DNA of 64,000 nucleotides, taken from contig CAVZLD010000014.1 of the NCBI GenBank assembly GCA_963776055.1, positions 434,001 through 498,000 on the forward strand, given 5' to 3'. Under the pieces are notes generated by a model. The model was given only the letters and a program-made list of their open reading frames with translations, was not told the origin of the DNA and searched no databases. Source of the stretch: CAVZLD01 sp963776055. GTDB taxonomy: Bacteria; Planctomycetota; Planctomycetia; Pirellulales; Pirellulaceae. Shown piece by piece: positions 52,820-62,115 of this stretch (position 1 is its first letter; every line of letters begins with the position of its first letter). The position numbers and the translations under genes are program-made.

Positions 52820-54883
52820 ATGTCCGAACTCATCCACTTCCTGCGTTACCGCATCTTGGGACGCATGTTGCTCTACGTCGTCCTGCCGACGGTTTTGGTG
52901 TTCGCTTCGATCATTTACCTGTCGGCGCGTGCTAACTGGGAGATGTTGGCGGATGCCAGTCGAAAGCGTCTGCAACTTCACGCGGAGTTGGTGGCGTTGA
53001 AGGTGGAGGGCAAGCATGGAAAGGTCGTACGATCCGTTCAGCGAATGGCGGAAGCGCAGGTGGCCGGTATGTTCGGCGACCGAACTGCCTCGCTGCAGTT
53101 TGCCCGGACCGTGCTGGAAAGCGATCAAGACATCACCGCCGCCTATTTTGGCTACGAACCAGATGCGGATGGCAAAGATGCCGCGTCGCGCGGGCAAATA
53201 CCCGCCGAGGCGATGGATGCCCAAGGACGCTTCATTCCCTACTGGTACGTGAGTGATTCGCAAAATCGAACGATCGAACTGGAACCGCTGGCCGACACCG
53301 AATCCAGTCTTTACTACCAGGGAGCCAGAGAGATCTTTCAGCAGACGCGCAAGGCGGAACCCGTGGTGACGGAGCCTTACGTCTATCAGGGCAAGATGAT
53401 CGTGGAGCAGGTCTACCCGATCGTGCTGGATGGGAAGTTCCAGGGGATTGCGGGATTGGATATCGCATTGGCCGATATTGAATCGATGTTACAGACGATC
53501 GCCCAGCAAGATTCAACGGACCTGTTTCTGGTCAGCTCCCGAGGCAGATTCATTGCGGCCACGACCGACTCTGTCGACACCTCCGCCGAGCGATCGGGAA
53601 ACCTGCTGCGAACGCAAGAAGTCTCTGCCACGGACTATGCGGGGCTGTTCGGTCAGCTCATGCGGAAGCCTTATCGCAAGGAACCACTCCTAATCGACGA
53701 CCCGATCACGGGTGAAGGTTACTACTACGCGGTGGCAGAAGTACCAACGAGCGGCTGGACGTTGGTCCTGCGGGAACGGGAGAGCCTCACCAACGGCCCC
53801 ATCCGGGCACAACTGTGGCGCCGCATCCTGTTGGCCCTCTTCGGCGTCGGACTTGTGATCACACTCCTGCTGGCCATGACCTATCGTTTGAGCCGCCGAA
53901 TCAACAAAGCGGTCACCGTCGCGGAACAGGTCGCCAACGGAGATCTTGCCTTGGATATCGATGCCGGCAAATGCCAAGATGAGACGGGAATCCTGTTGCG
54001 ATCGATTCAGAAAATGACCACGAATCTGAACGGTCTCGTGGGCAAAGTGAAACAGGCCAGCATTCAACTTAATTCCACGGCGACGCAACTGTCGGCGACC
54101 AGTCGCGAGCAGTCGGAGATTTCCAGTTCGTTCGGTGCATCGGCCAACGAAATTGCCGCCGCGGCCAAACAAATCTCGGCCACCACGGCCGAGTTGGTCG
54201 ACACGATGCGAGACGTGAACGAAGTCGCCGTAGGTACTACGGAGTTGGCCACGGCGGGCAATGACCGGTTGGGCGACATGGAAAACAACATGCGCGAGCT
54301 GGATCAGGCTACGGGTCCCATCGGTGAAAAGCTGGCGGTGATCAACGAGAAGGCTTCGGGAATCACGGGGATTGTCACGACGATCACGAAAGTCGCCGAT
54401 CAGACCAATCTGCTGAGTGTGAATGCGGCGATCGAGGCCGAGAAGGCGGGGGAGTATGGTGTGGGGTTCTTGGTCGTGGCGCACGAAATCCGTCGTCTCG
54501 CCGACCAGACGGCAGCTGCCACGCTGGACATTGGCCAGATGGTGCACCAGATGCAATCTGCTGTCTCTGCCGGAGTGATGGAAATGGATCGCTTCACGGA
54601 CCAGGTTCGGCGAAGCGTGGAGGATGTGGTGCAGATCAGTCGCCAGATGTCCCAGATCATCGAACGCGTCAGTTCGAACACCGAGCAATTTGAGCGGGTG
54701 AACGAGAGCATGCAAAGCCAGGCGCAGGGGGCCGACCAGATCAGCCAGGCGATGTCGCAACTTACCTCGCACGCGCAGCAGACATCGGAAGCCATTCGGG
54801 AATACTCGCAGGCTTCGGAGGACCTGTACCAGGCGATTGAATCACTGAAGTCGTCGATTGCGTCGTTCCAACTGAGGTCGTGA
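52820..54883 (+). CDS. Methyl-accepting chemotaxis-type receptor
   Basis: Intact, 687 residues from MSELIHFLRYRILGRMLLY; a frame extension upstream to 52757 has no coding character. TM1 is near residues 17-37, followed by a long extracytoplasmic dCache-like sensor (YWYVSDSQNRTIELEPLADT, EPYVYQGKMIVEQVYPIVLD, GIAGLDIALADIESML). TM2 is ILLALFGVGLVITLLLAMTY, then a HAMP linker and a long coiled coil. The signalling tip reads VADQTNLLSVNAAIEAEKAG, close to the MCP consensus. The first gene of the chemosensory operon and the equivalent of WspA by position. The ligand cannot be predicted. Confidence 0.9.
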   Translation: MSELIHFLRYRILGRMLLYVVLPTVLVFASIIYLSARANWEMLADASRKRLQLHAELVALKVEGKHGKVVRSVQRMAEAQVAGMFGDRTASLQFARTVLESDQDITAAYFGYEPDADGKDAASRGQIPAEAMDAQGRFIPYWYVSDSQNRTIELEPLADTESSLYYQGAREIFQQTRKAEPVVTEPYVYQGKMIVEQVYPIVLDGKFQGIAGLDIALADIESMLQTIAQQDSTDLFLVSSRGRFIAATTDSVDTSAERSGNLLRTQEVSATDYAGLFGQLMRKPYRKEPLLIDDPITGEGYYYAVAEVPTSGWTLVLRERESLTNGPIRAQLWRRILLALFGVGLVITLLLAMTYRLSRRINKAVTVAEQVANGDLALDIDAGKCQDETGILLRSIQKMTTNLNGLVGKVKQASIQLNSTATQLSATSREQSEISSSFGASANEIAAAAKQISATTAELVDTMRDVNEVAVGTTELATAGNDRLGDMENNMRELDQATGPIGEKLAVINEKASGITGIVTTITKVADQTNLLSVNAAIEAEKAGEYGVGFLVVAHEIRRLADQTAAATLDIGQMVHQMQSAVSAGVMEMDRFTDQVRRSVEDVVQISRQMSQIIERVSSNTEQFERVNESMQSQAQGADQISQAMSQLTSHAQQTSEAIREYSQASEDLYQAIESLKSSIASFQLRS

Positions 54884-54889
54884 TCTCCC

Positions 54890-55333
54890 GTGCATGTTGT
54901 CCTTTTCACTTCGGATGATCAGACCTTCGCGATCCCGACCAACTGCGTCGTGGAGGTCATTCCGGCTGTCGAGTGGCGTCCCCTGCCCAAGTCAGACGCC
55001 GGGGTGCTGGGCGTATTCAATTACCGGGCAAGCTTGCTTCCGCTGCTCGACTTCGCTCAACTCCTGCAACAGTCGGATCGCCCACTGCACCGTTCGGCAC
55101 GGATCCTTGTCCTGAACGTAGCAGCTTCCCGTGAGGGAGAATCGACCGACGAGATGTTGGGCCTGCTGGTGCAGCGAGTCCTGGGCAGTGAACATCTGGA
55201 TTGGGAGCATCCGCCGTCAGACCGGCGGGACGAGGTCCGACCCGATGAGCTTTTGGGACCGGTCATGCTTACCTCGATTGGTACGATTCAGTTGATTCAC
55301 GCAGCCGGCATTGCGTTTCCGAGACGCGGATGA
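54890..55333 (+). CDS. CheW-type coupling protein 1
   Basis: GTG start, 147 residues; it follows the receptor by six bases and its TGA overlaps the next ATG (55330-55333, ATGA). MHVVLFTSDDQTFAIPTNCV and VVEVIPAVEWRPLPKSDAGV are the CheW N-terminal strands, and LGVFNYRASLLPLLDFAQLL is the conserved centre. It would couple the receptor to CheA. By operon position it equals WspB of the Wsp system. Confidence 0.87.
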   Translation: MHVVLFTSDDQTFAIPTNCVVEVIPAVEWRPLPKSDAGVLGVFNYRASLLPLLDFAQLLQQSDRPLHRSARILVLNVAASREGESTDEMLGLLVQRVLGSEHLDWEHPPSDRRDEVRPDELLGPVMLTSIGTIQLIHAAGIAFPRRG

Positions 55334-56652
55334 GCGATCACGAGACGAGATTGCGACGACGATTGGCAAGCCGGACGGGGCTGTCCTTGACGCTCCTCGA
55401 ACAAGAGCCCGTCGTCAACTTCGTCCATCGACGATGTCGCCAATTGGGACTACCCGACCCACGTGCCTACTGGGAGCTGTTGGAAGAGAATGAGGAGGAA
55501 GTGGAACGATTGGTACACGACATCGCGGTCGGCGAGACGTGGTTCTTTCGCTATCCGGCCTCCTATGACTTGCTAATCGATTACTTGCGGCGTCTGCAGC
55601 AGGAACAGGATTACGCTGCGCCGCTGCGCATGCTGAGTGTAGCTTGTGCCACGGGCGAGGAACCGTACTCGATGGCCATCGCCGCGTTGGCAGCCGGATG
55701 GCCGTCGGATCGCATCCGCATCGACGCGGTCGATCGGCAGGAACGATCGTTGCGTGTCGCGCGGCGGGGCATTTACCGCCGAAAGGCCCTGCGAGATTCG
55801 CCGCCGACGTGCGCGCAACCGTGGCTCCAGCTGACGCCGGACACGGTGCAAGTCGATGCACGACTGCCGTCGATGGTCAACTTCCAGTGTGTCGACGTTC
55901 TCAACCCCGCCTTCGCTCCACCGGCACGCTGTTACCACCTGATCTTCTGCCGGAATCTGCTGATCTACTTGAACAGCGATGCGAGGGAACGCTTGACAGA
56001 AAAACTGGCGAAATGGATTCGACCCGAAGGCCTCTTGTTTGTTGGCCATGCGGAGCACGTTGGCGTCGTGCGTTCCCAGTTCTGCCGTTTGCCACAACCG
56101 CATGCTTTCGTTTTGCGTCGTGCGACCAAGGGAACATCCAGCCGCGGAGCGGACCGCAGCTCTACTTCTCCCGGCATCGGAGCCCCCATCCTCGCGTCCC
56201 GCGGCACAGTCAACGGCTCCGGTCACGCGCGTACCGCGCGCCGATCGTGCCCGTCCTCCCCAGGGGAAACCGGAAGCCGACTCCGTGGCCGAAGCCGTTG
56301 CCGACTTCCGTGCCATCCGAGCTTCCTTCGCTCGAATCTGCCGTCGATCAGGCCAATGCCGGCAACTTGGATCAGGCATTGGCCACACTGCAACTCCTGG
56401 TGGCAGCACAAATCGACCGACCCCCTTGCTCACGAATTGCTGGGCAATGTCCACCTGGCTTTGCAGCAACTGGAAGCGGCGCGCACGGCATTCGAAAAGG
56501 TCTTGTACCTGCACCCCAACCATACCGAATCGTTACTGCAACTGGCGCTGATTTCGGAACGGCAAGGAGACACTCACCAAGCTGCACGATATCGACAGCG
56601 CACCGCCCGAGCACATCGCCGAACCGGAGTTTCCCATGACACAGAACTCTGA
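55330..56652 (+). CDS. CheR methyltransferase with C-terminal TPR
   Basis: SAM-dependent glutamate methyltransferase acting on the receptor. The N-terminal helical domain (residues 1-75) contains DIAVGETWFFRYPASYDLL. The SAM site is SVACATGEEPYSMAIAALAA, and YHLIFCRNLLIYLNSDARER is the conserved NLL-type motif. After residue 260 there is a Pro/Ala-rich linker whose frame changes twice (near 56120 and 56300, compensating; recovers ESAVDQANAGNLDQALATLQ), then TPR units LAHELLGNVHLALQQLEAAR and HPNHTESLLQLALISERQGD. CheR with a TPR tail is the WspC type. The end is either 56652 or the ATGA overlap at 56636-56639. Confidence 0.85.
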   Translation: MSDHETRLRRRLASRTGLSLTLLEQEPVVNFVHRRCRQLGLPDPRAYWELLEENEEEVERLVHDIAVGETWFFRYPASYDLLIDYLRRLQQEQDYAAPLRMLSVACATGEEPYSMAIAALAAGWPSDRIRIDAVDRQERSLRVARRGIYRRKALRDSPPTCAQPWLQLTPDTVQVDARLPSMVNFQCVDVLNPAFAPPARCYHLIFCRNLLIYLNSDARERLTEKLAKWIRPEGLLFVGHAEHVGVVRSQFCRLPQPHAFVLRRATKGTSSRGADRSSTSPGIGAPILASRGTVNGSGHARTARRSCPSSPGETGSRLRGRSRCRLPCHPSFLRSNLPSIRPMPATWIRHWPHCNSWWQHKSTDPLAHELLGNVHLALQQLEAARTAFEKVLYLHPNHTESLLQLALISERQGDTHQAARYRQRTARAHRRTGVSHDTEL

Positions 56653-57281
56653 GCGGGGCAGGCCCAATGCGGACCCGGTACTCTCGGTCCGCAGCGAGGC
56701 TTCGGCCGATCAGGCAATTCAACGATTGCTGGATCAGCCGCTCCTGCCGGATGACCTGCGCGAGGCAACCGAACGCGTCGCCCGACCGCTGCAACCGCCG
56801 GAAAAGGAGATTCTGCGGCTGTTGGCTTTTCAGCTGTCCGGTGAGCGTTTTGCCGTGGAGGCACGCAGCGTCGCCAAAGTCACCTACGCAGTCGGTATCC
56901 ATCGGATTCCCCACCGATCCAACGCCGTCATTCGCGGCTTCTGTCATGTCGACGGCGACCTGCTGCTGTGTGCGGATCTGGGGAACCTGCTCGAGTTAGA
57001 ACCCGCAAATCCACCGGAGCCGAAGCAAGCCGGCCGAGGGCGATGTCGCCAACCAACAGCGAATGATCGTGCTCGAGTGTCAGGGACAACTTGGGGAATC
57101 GAAGTGGAGGCGGTCGATGGCGTGATTCCTGTCGTGCCCGACGAGCTTGCAGACGCCTCCGTTGACGGTCGATGCGCAGCGAGGCCATTACACGGCACAT
57201 GTCATCGAGCTGCAGAACCGGCTCTTCGCCATACTCGACTTGCCTCGCGTAGTAAATGGTTTTCAGGCGGCATTGTCATGA
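56636..57281 (+). CDS. CheW-type coupling protein 2 (frameshifted)
   Basis: Starts MTQNSERGRPNADPVLSVRS with a longer N-terminal part than CheW 1, then LRLLAFQLSGERFAVEARSV and GFCHVDGDLLLCADLGNLLE, the CheW core. Two shifts near 57035 and 57095 surround VANQQRMIVLECQGQLWGIE, and another near 57160 leads to the proper end LFAILDLPRVVNGFQAALS. Its TGA overlaps the CheA ATG as ATGA (57278-57281); without the correction it would run on into CheA. Having two CheW genes around CheR matches WspB and WspD. Confidence 0.8.
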
Positions 57282-59718
57282 GCGATGATCTTTCCGGGTT
57301 TTCGTTGTTCGAGCTATTCAAGCTGGAAGCCCAGTCTCACTCCGCCGTCTTGAGCGACGGATTGCTGGCCATCGAATCCCAGCCCGACGATTTGTCGCAC
57401 GTGGAAGGGTTGATGCGCGCAGCCCATTCGATCAAAGGCGCGGCGCGGATTATCGACCTGGATGCGATCGTCGAACTGGCCCACGCCATGGAAGACTGTT
57501 TCGTCGGGGTGCAACGAGGAGCGGAAAAACTGACGTCCGCTCGTGTCGATCAATTGCTGCAAGGCGTTGATCTGATTCAGTCGCTCGCCGAATTGTCCGA
57601 ACAGCAACTCGCCGATTGGACGGCCCAACAGGCGGCACAATGCGAGCAGCTTGCGCAGCAACTTCGCCAGCAGCCGCCCGCAGCTCAAGAAACACCGTCC
57701 CGAAGCGCCCGCTTCCGCCGAGGAGGCAGCCGCGGATGACCCATCGCTCGGCCGCCGCAACGACCACGAGATTCGCAGGTCGTCGAACAGGAATCGTGCG
57801 GCGACTGCGCCGGCCGACTCTGACGCCCGCCGACCGGAGGCGGACGCCGTTTTGGATGCAGGCCAGCGACCCGGTCCATCCATCCGATCAGGGAAGTCCT
57901 TCGGCGGCTCCCGTTTCCCCGATCAAGACACCGATCACCGATTCCGCCAGCGTTGCCACGGAGGCGACGAGCGAACCGGCCCCGGACACGCGGACGATTC
58001 CGGTCAGTGCGAGCAATCTGCACAACATTATGCGACTGGCCAGCGAATCGATGATCGATGCCGCCCGACTGCAGAAGACGCAACGTGGACTCTCCGTGCT
58101 GCGGGACACGCAGCGCAGGTTTTCCGCCCTGCTGGACCAATGGAATCGGAATGCCCCTCCGGCGGAATCTTCTGCGACGATCGCCGAAGAACTGCGGACG
58201 TTGAATCGACTCGTCGAGGATCGGTTGCAGGACCACGCCAACCAATTAGAAAAAGCATTCTGGAACGTAGAACGCACGTCGACGGCGCTATACCACCAGG
58301 TCATTGGAAGCCGAATGCGTCCTTTTCGCGAGGGTGCACAGGCCTTTCCACGAATGATCCGGGATCTGGCGCGTCAGCTGGGCAAGCAGGTTCGGTTTCA
58401 GATTCTGGGGGAGTCGGTCGCGGTCGACCGTGACATTCTTCGCAAGTTGGAAGCGCCGTTGAATCATATCCTGCGCAACGCTCTGGACCATGGCATCGAA
58501 GTTCCATCACAACGAGAAGCTGCCGGAAAGCCGCCGGGAGGCCAGTTGACGCTGGAAGCTCGGCACCACGCCGGTCTGTTGACCGTCGAGGTTCGCGATG
58601 ATGGCCAGGGAATCGATCCCGAATCGGTCCGCCGGAAGGTGGTCGACCGCGGCTTGGCCAATGAGACGATGGCGGCGGGAATGACCCACGAGGAACTGTT
58701 TGAGTTCTTGTTCTTGCCGGGATTCACGACGGCATCGCAGGTTACAGAGGTTTCCGGCCGAGGCGTCGGTCTAGATGTCGTTCGCTCGATGGTCCAAGAA
58801 GTCTCCGGTACTGTCCGCGTGGCTTCGGTTCCAGGACAAGGCACGACCTTCACGCTGCGATTACCGGTCACGCTCTCCGTCATCCGAGCCGCGATCGCGG
58901 AAATTGGCAGCGAGCCGTACGCCTTTCCCTTGGCCAAGCTGGTGCGCATCGTGCGCGTTCCGCGCGACGAGATCCAGCCGGTCCAAGGCAAACAGCAGTT
59001 TTCGCTGAACGATCACTGCGTCGGTTTGGTGCGGGCGAACGAGGTCCTGGGGCTTTCCGGCTCCGATTTCACGGAAGATACCGTCAGCGTGATTGTCTTG
59101 GGGGAGGAATCACAGTACTGTGGCTTGGCGGTGGATCGGTTCATCGGGGAGCAGGATCTGGCCGTCCGGCCGCTGGATCCGCGGTTGGGCAAAGTGCCGC
59201 ATATCTCGGCGGCCGCGGTGACGGAAGCCGGCGATCCGTTGCTGATCGTCGACATTGAGGACCTGCTGCAGTCGATTCGGCAGATGCTGGGCGAAGGGCG
59301 GTTGCGCGGCGTCTCGTCGCTCGCCACCCGCGGCGTCAAGAACCGGCCGAAGGTGCTCGTTGTGGATGACTCGATCACCGTGCGCGAGGTGCAACGTCAG
59401 TTGCTGAGCTTGCAAGGTTATGAGGTGAATGTTGCCGTAGATGGCCAGGATGGATGGCACGCGCTCCATACCGACTCCTACGATCTACTGATCACCGATG
59501 TGGATATGCCACGAATGAATGGAATCGAATTGATTCGAACCGTTCGAGCAGATTCGCGGTTGGCCCGGTTGCCGATCATCATCGTCTCTTACAAGGATCG
59601 GGAGGAAGACCGACTGCTGGGCCTGGAAGTCGGCGCCAACGCGTACCTTACCAAAGGCAGCTTCCACGACGACTCCTTCATCCGGACCGTATCCGACTTG
59701 ATTGGAGAATCGGAGTGA
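57278..59718 (+). CDS. CheA-type hybrid histidine kinase with receiver domain (frameshifted)
   Basis: MSDDLSGFSLFELFKLEAQS begins the HPt domain; His50 in MRAAHSIKGAARI is the phospho-site. Shifts near 57700 and 57800 fall in the Pro/Ala linker. Then NLHNIMRLASESMIDAARLQ (dimerisation), LNHILRNALDHGIE (N box), RDDGQGIDPES (G1) and VSGRGVGLDVVRSMV (G2) show an intact kinase core; the CheW-like regulatory domain follows (EIGSEPYAFPLAKLVRIVRV). The C-terminal receiver has VLVVDDSITVREVQRQLLSL and the Asp in LLITDVDMPRMNG. CheA-REC fusion is WspE-like. The stop overlaps the next GTG as GTGA. Confidence 0.88.
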
Positions 59719-60763
59719 TCAAAGTTGCGATCGTCAACGATCTCAAGCTGGCCATCGAGGCGTTACGACGCGTCGTCGTTGCGCAGCCGAATGCGGAGAT
59801 CGCCTGGATCGCGGAAGACGGCCTGCAGGCGGTCGAGAGATGTCGTGAGGTTCTGCCCGACCTGGTGTTGATGGATCTGATCATGCCGGTCATGGATGGC
59901 GTGGAAGCAACGCGACAGAATCATGCAGGAGACTCCCTGCCCGATCCTGGTCGTCACCGCCACGGTCCAGGGGAATTCGGCGAAAGTCTACGAAGCACTC
60001 GGCCACGGTGCACTCGACGCCGTGAATACACCGGTGTTGGGTCCCCAGGGCGACGTCTCCGGCGCGGAACCGCTGTTGCGAAAGATCCGCTGCGTTACGC
60101 AACTGCGCGGTGGCACCGCCGCAGGACTGCAGGTCAAGACACCGCGGGTGACACACCGACGACGATCCCGGCGAGTCGCATACACCGCTCGTCGCGATCG
60201 GCGCTTCGACGGGTGGTCCCCAGGCCCTGGCAAAACTGCTGAACGGAATGCGGCGGCCGTTGTCCTGTGCTGTGCTGATTGTGCAGCACCTCGATCAGCA
60301 GTTCGTACCCGGCCTGGCCGAATGGCTCGCGACGGAAACAGGGACTTCCGGTCCAGGTTGCTGGCAACTACCAGCCCTTGCAGCCAGGACGCGTGCAAGT
60401 CGCTTGCACCGCCAATCACCTGACGGTCAATCGGTCAGGCTTCCTCCTGTATGTCCGCGAACCCTCAAATCTCGTGTATCGTCCTTCGGTTGACGTGTTA
60501 TTCCAATCCCTCCTGAAAGTCCATGACCGCCGACGGGTGGCCATGCTGCTGACCGGGATGGGACGTGACGGGGCCTTGGGAATGAAGGCATTGCGTCAGG
60601 CGGGTTGGACGACAATCGCGCAGGATCAGGCGACAAGCATCGTTTGGGGAATGCCCGGAGAAGCGGTTCGACTGGATGCGGCCACGCACGATCCTGCCCT
60701 TACATGAAATCGGACCGGCCGTCAGCCAAGCCATTGAACCGATACAAGGGAAATCGGAAATGA
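59715..60763 (+). CDS. CheB-type methylesterase (frameshifted)
   Basis: GTG start overlapping the CheA stop. The receiver begins MIKVAIVNDLKLAIEALRRV with the phospho-Asp54 in LVLMDLIMPVMDG. After a shift near 59920 comes PCPILVVTATVQGNSAKVYE, and after another near 60150 the esterase domain with GASTGGPQALAKLL (the Ser) and IVQHLDQQFVPGLAEWL (the His). A third shift near 60330 leads to LLTGMGRDGALGMKAL with the catalytic Asp and to the end HEIGPAVSQA. Near the end another shift would place the TGA in the ATGA overlap with the next gene. It would demethylate the receptor; equal to WspF. Confidence 0.82.
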
Positions 60764-61972
60764 CCGACGCAACTCTCGACTTGGAGGCGATTCAACATCA
60801 GTTTGAGCAGAACATCGTGGTGCTGCTCGTGGACGACCAAGCCATTATCGGCGAGGCCGTTCGGCGAATGTTGTCGCCTCACGAGGACATTACCTTTCAC
60901 TTCTGCGCCAATCCGCAGGAAGCACTTGCCCGCGCGGCGGAATTGAAACCGACGGTCATCCTGCAAGATTTGGTGATGCCCGAGATCGACGGACTGGACT
61001 TGGTGCCGCAGTACCGGCAGCAAGAGGCCACAAAAGACACACCGCTGATTGTGTTGAGCACGCGTGAGGAACCGGTCACCAAAGCCGAAGCATTTGCTCG
61101 AGGAGCGAACGATTACCTGGTGAAGCTGCCGGACCATGTCGAGTTGGTCGCGCGCATTCGCTACCACTCCAAGGGCTACATCAGCCTGTTACAAAGAAAC
61201 GCCGCATACGAAGCCATCGCCATTAGTCGCCAGCATCTTGGCAGCCCAGATGGAGGCCGGAGCCAAGTATCTCAGCGCACTCCTGCCAGCCAAGGTCGAC
61301 TCCCCCATCGCGGTCGATTGGCGATACATTCCGTCCGCAGATATCGGTGGCGATACGTTCGGCTATCACTGGATCGATGACGATCACTTCGCGTTCTACC
61401 TCATCGATGTGACCGGTCATGGCCTGGATTCCGCTCTGCTGTCCGTTTCCGTGATGAACCTGCTGCGATCCCGGTCGCTGGCCAATGTCGATGATCGCCA
61501 CCCGGGGCAGGTGCTCGCTGCGCTGAACGACACGTTTCCGATGGAAGAGTACGGCGAGAAGTGTTTCACGATCTGGTACGGCGTCTATCAGCCGAAGAGC
61601 CGCACTCTGATCTGGTGTGGAGGCGGGCACCCGGAGGCATTGCTGTTCGTACCGACCGACCATGGCAGCGACCCGCCACTGCGGTTGGAATCCCAAGGGC
61701 CGATGATGGGCATGATGCCCTGGCCCGAGTTTGAAACCGGTCGAACAGGAGATTCCCCGGGATCGAAATTGTACGTCTATAGCGACGGCGTCCACGAAAT
61801 CCACAAGACGAACGGTGAGGAATGGACGTTCGACGAATACCTCGCATTCTTGACCCAAGCCATCGCCGGTCCAGACAACCCAATGGACCAACTACTAGAC
61901 CACGTCCGGAAACTGCATGGATCGCCGCTGCTGGATGATGATTTCTCGATGCTCGAATTTGTGTTCTATTGA
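60760..61972 (+). CDS. Response regulator with PP2C (SpoIIE-type) phosphatase output (one frameshift)
   Basis: Starts MTDATLDLEAIQHQFEQNIV; the receiver has VVLLVDDQAIIGEAVRRML and the phospho-Asp70 in VILQDLVMPEIDGLD. A shift near 61235 joins it to ILAAQMEAGAKYLSALLPAK and the PP2C domain: IGGDTFGYHWIDDDHFAFYL (metal Asp), DVTGHGLDSALLSVSVMNLL, VYSDGVHEIHKT and LDDDFSMLEFVFY, so metal-binding Asp residues are kept. This is the RsbU/SpoIIE type of phosphatase, which in other bacteria acts on anti-anti-sigma STAS proteins. In the place of WspR (REC-GGDEF) it gives the chemosensory operon a phosphatase output. No STAS or anti-sigma gene is adjacent. Confidence 0.87.
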
Positions 61973-62115
61973 TGCGTGCGCAGCGATCGAGACGCGCGAC
62001 CCACGGCGACCTCAGGAAAATGCGTCTCGCTTCGACTCCATCGAGACGATTTCCAGCGCGGTCGTGAACAACGCCCCCACCATCGTTTTCTGCCATTCGT
62101 CAGAAGGAGCCAGCC

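Noticed and set aside
53690..54772. Open frame of 360 codons antisense to the receptor gene
   Set aside because: Shadow of the coiled-coil region of the receptor; no independent evidence.
56636..57739. A natural CheW-CheA HPt fusion
   Set aside because: After frame correction CheW ends at 57279-57281 in an ATGA overlap with an independent CheA start.
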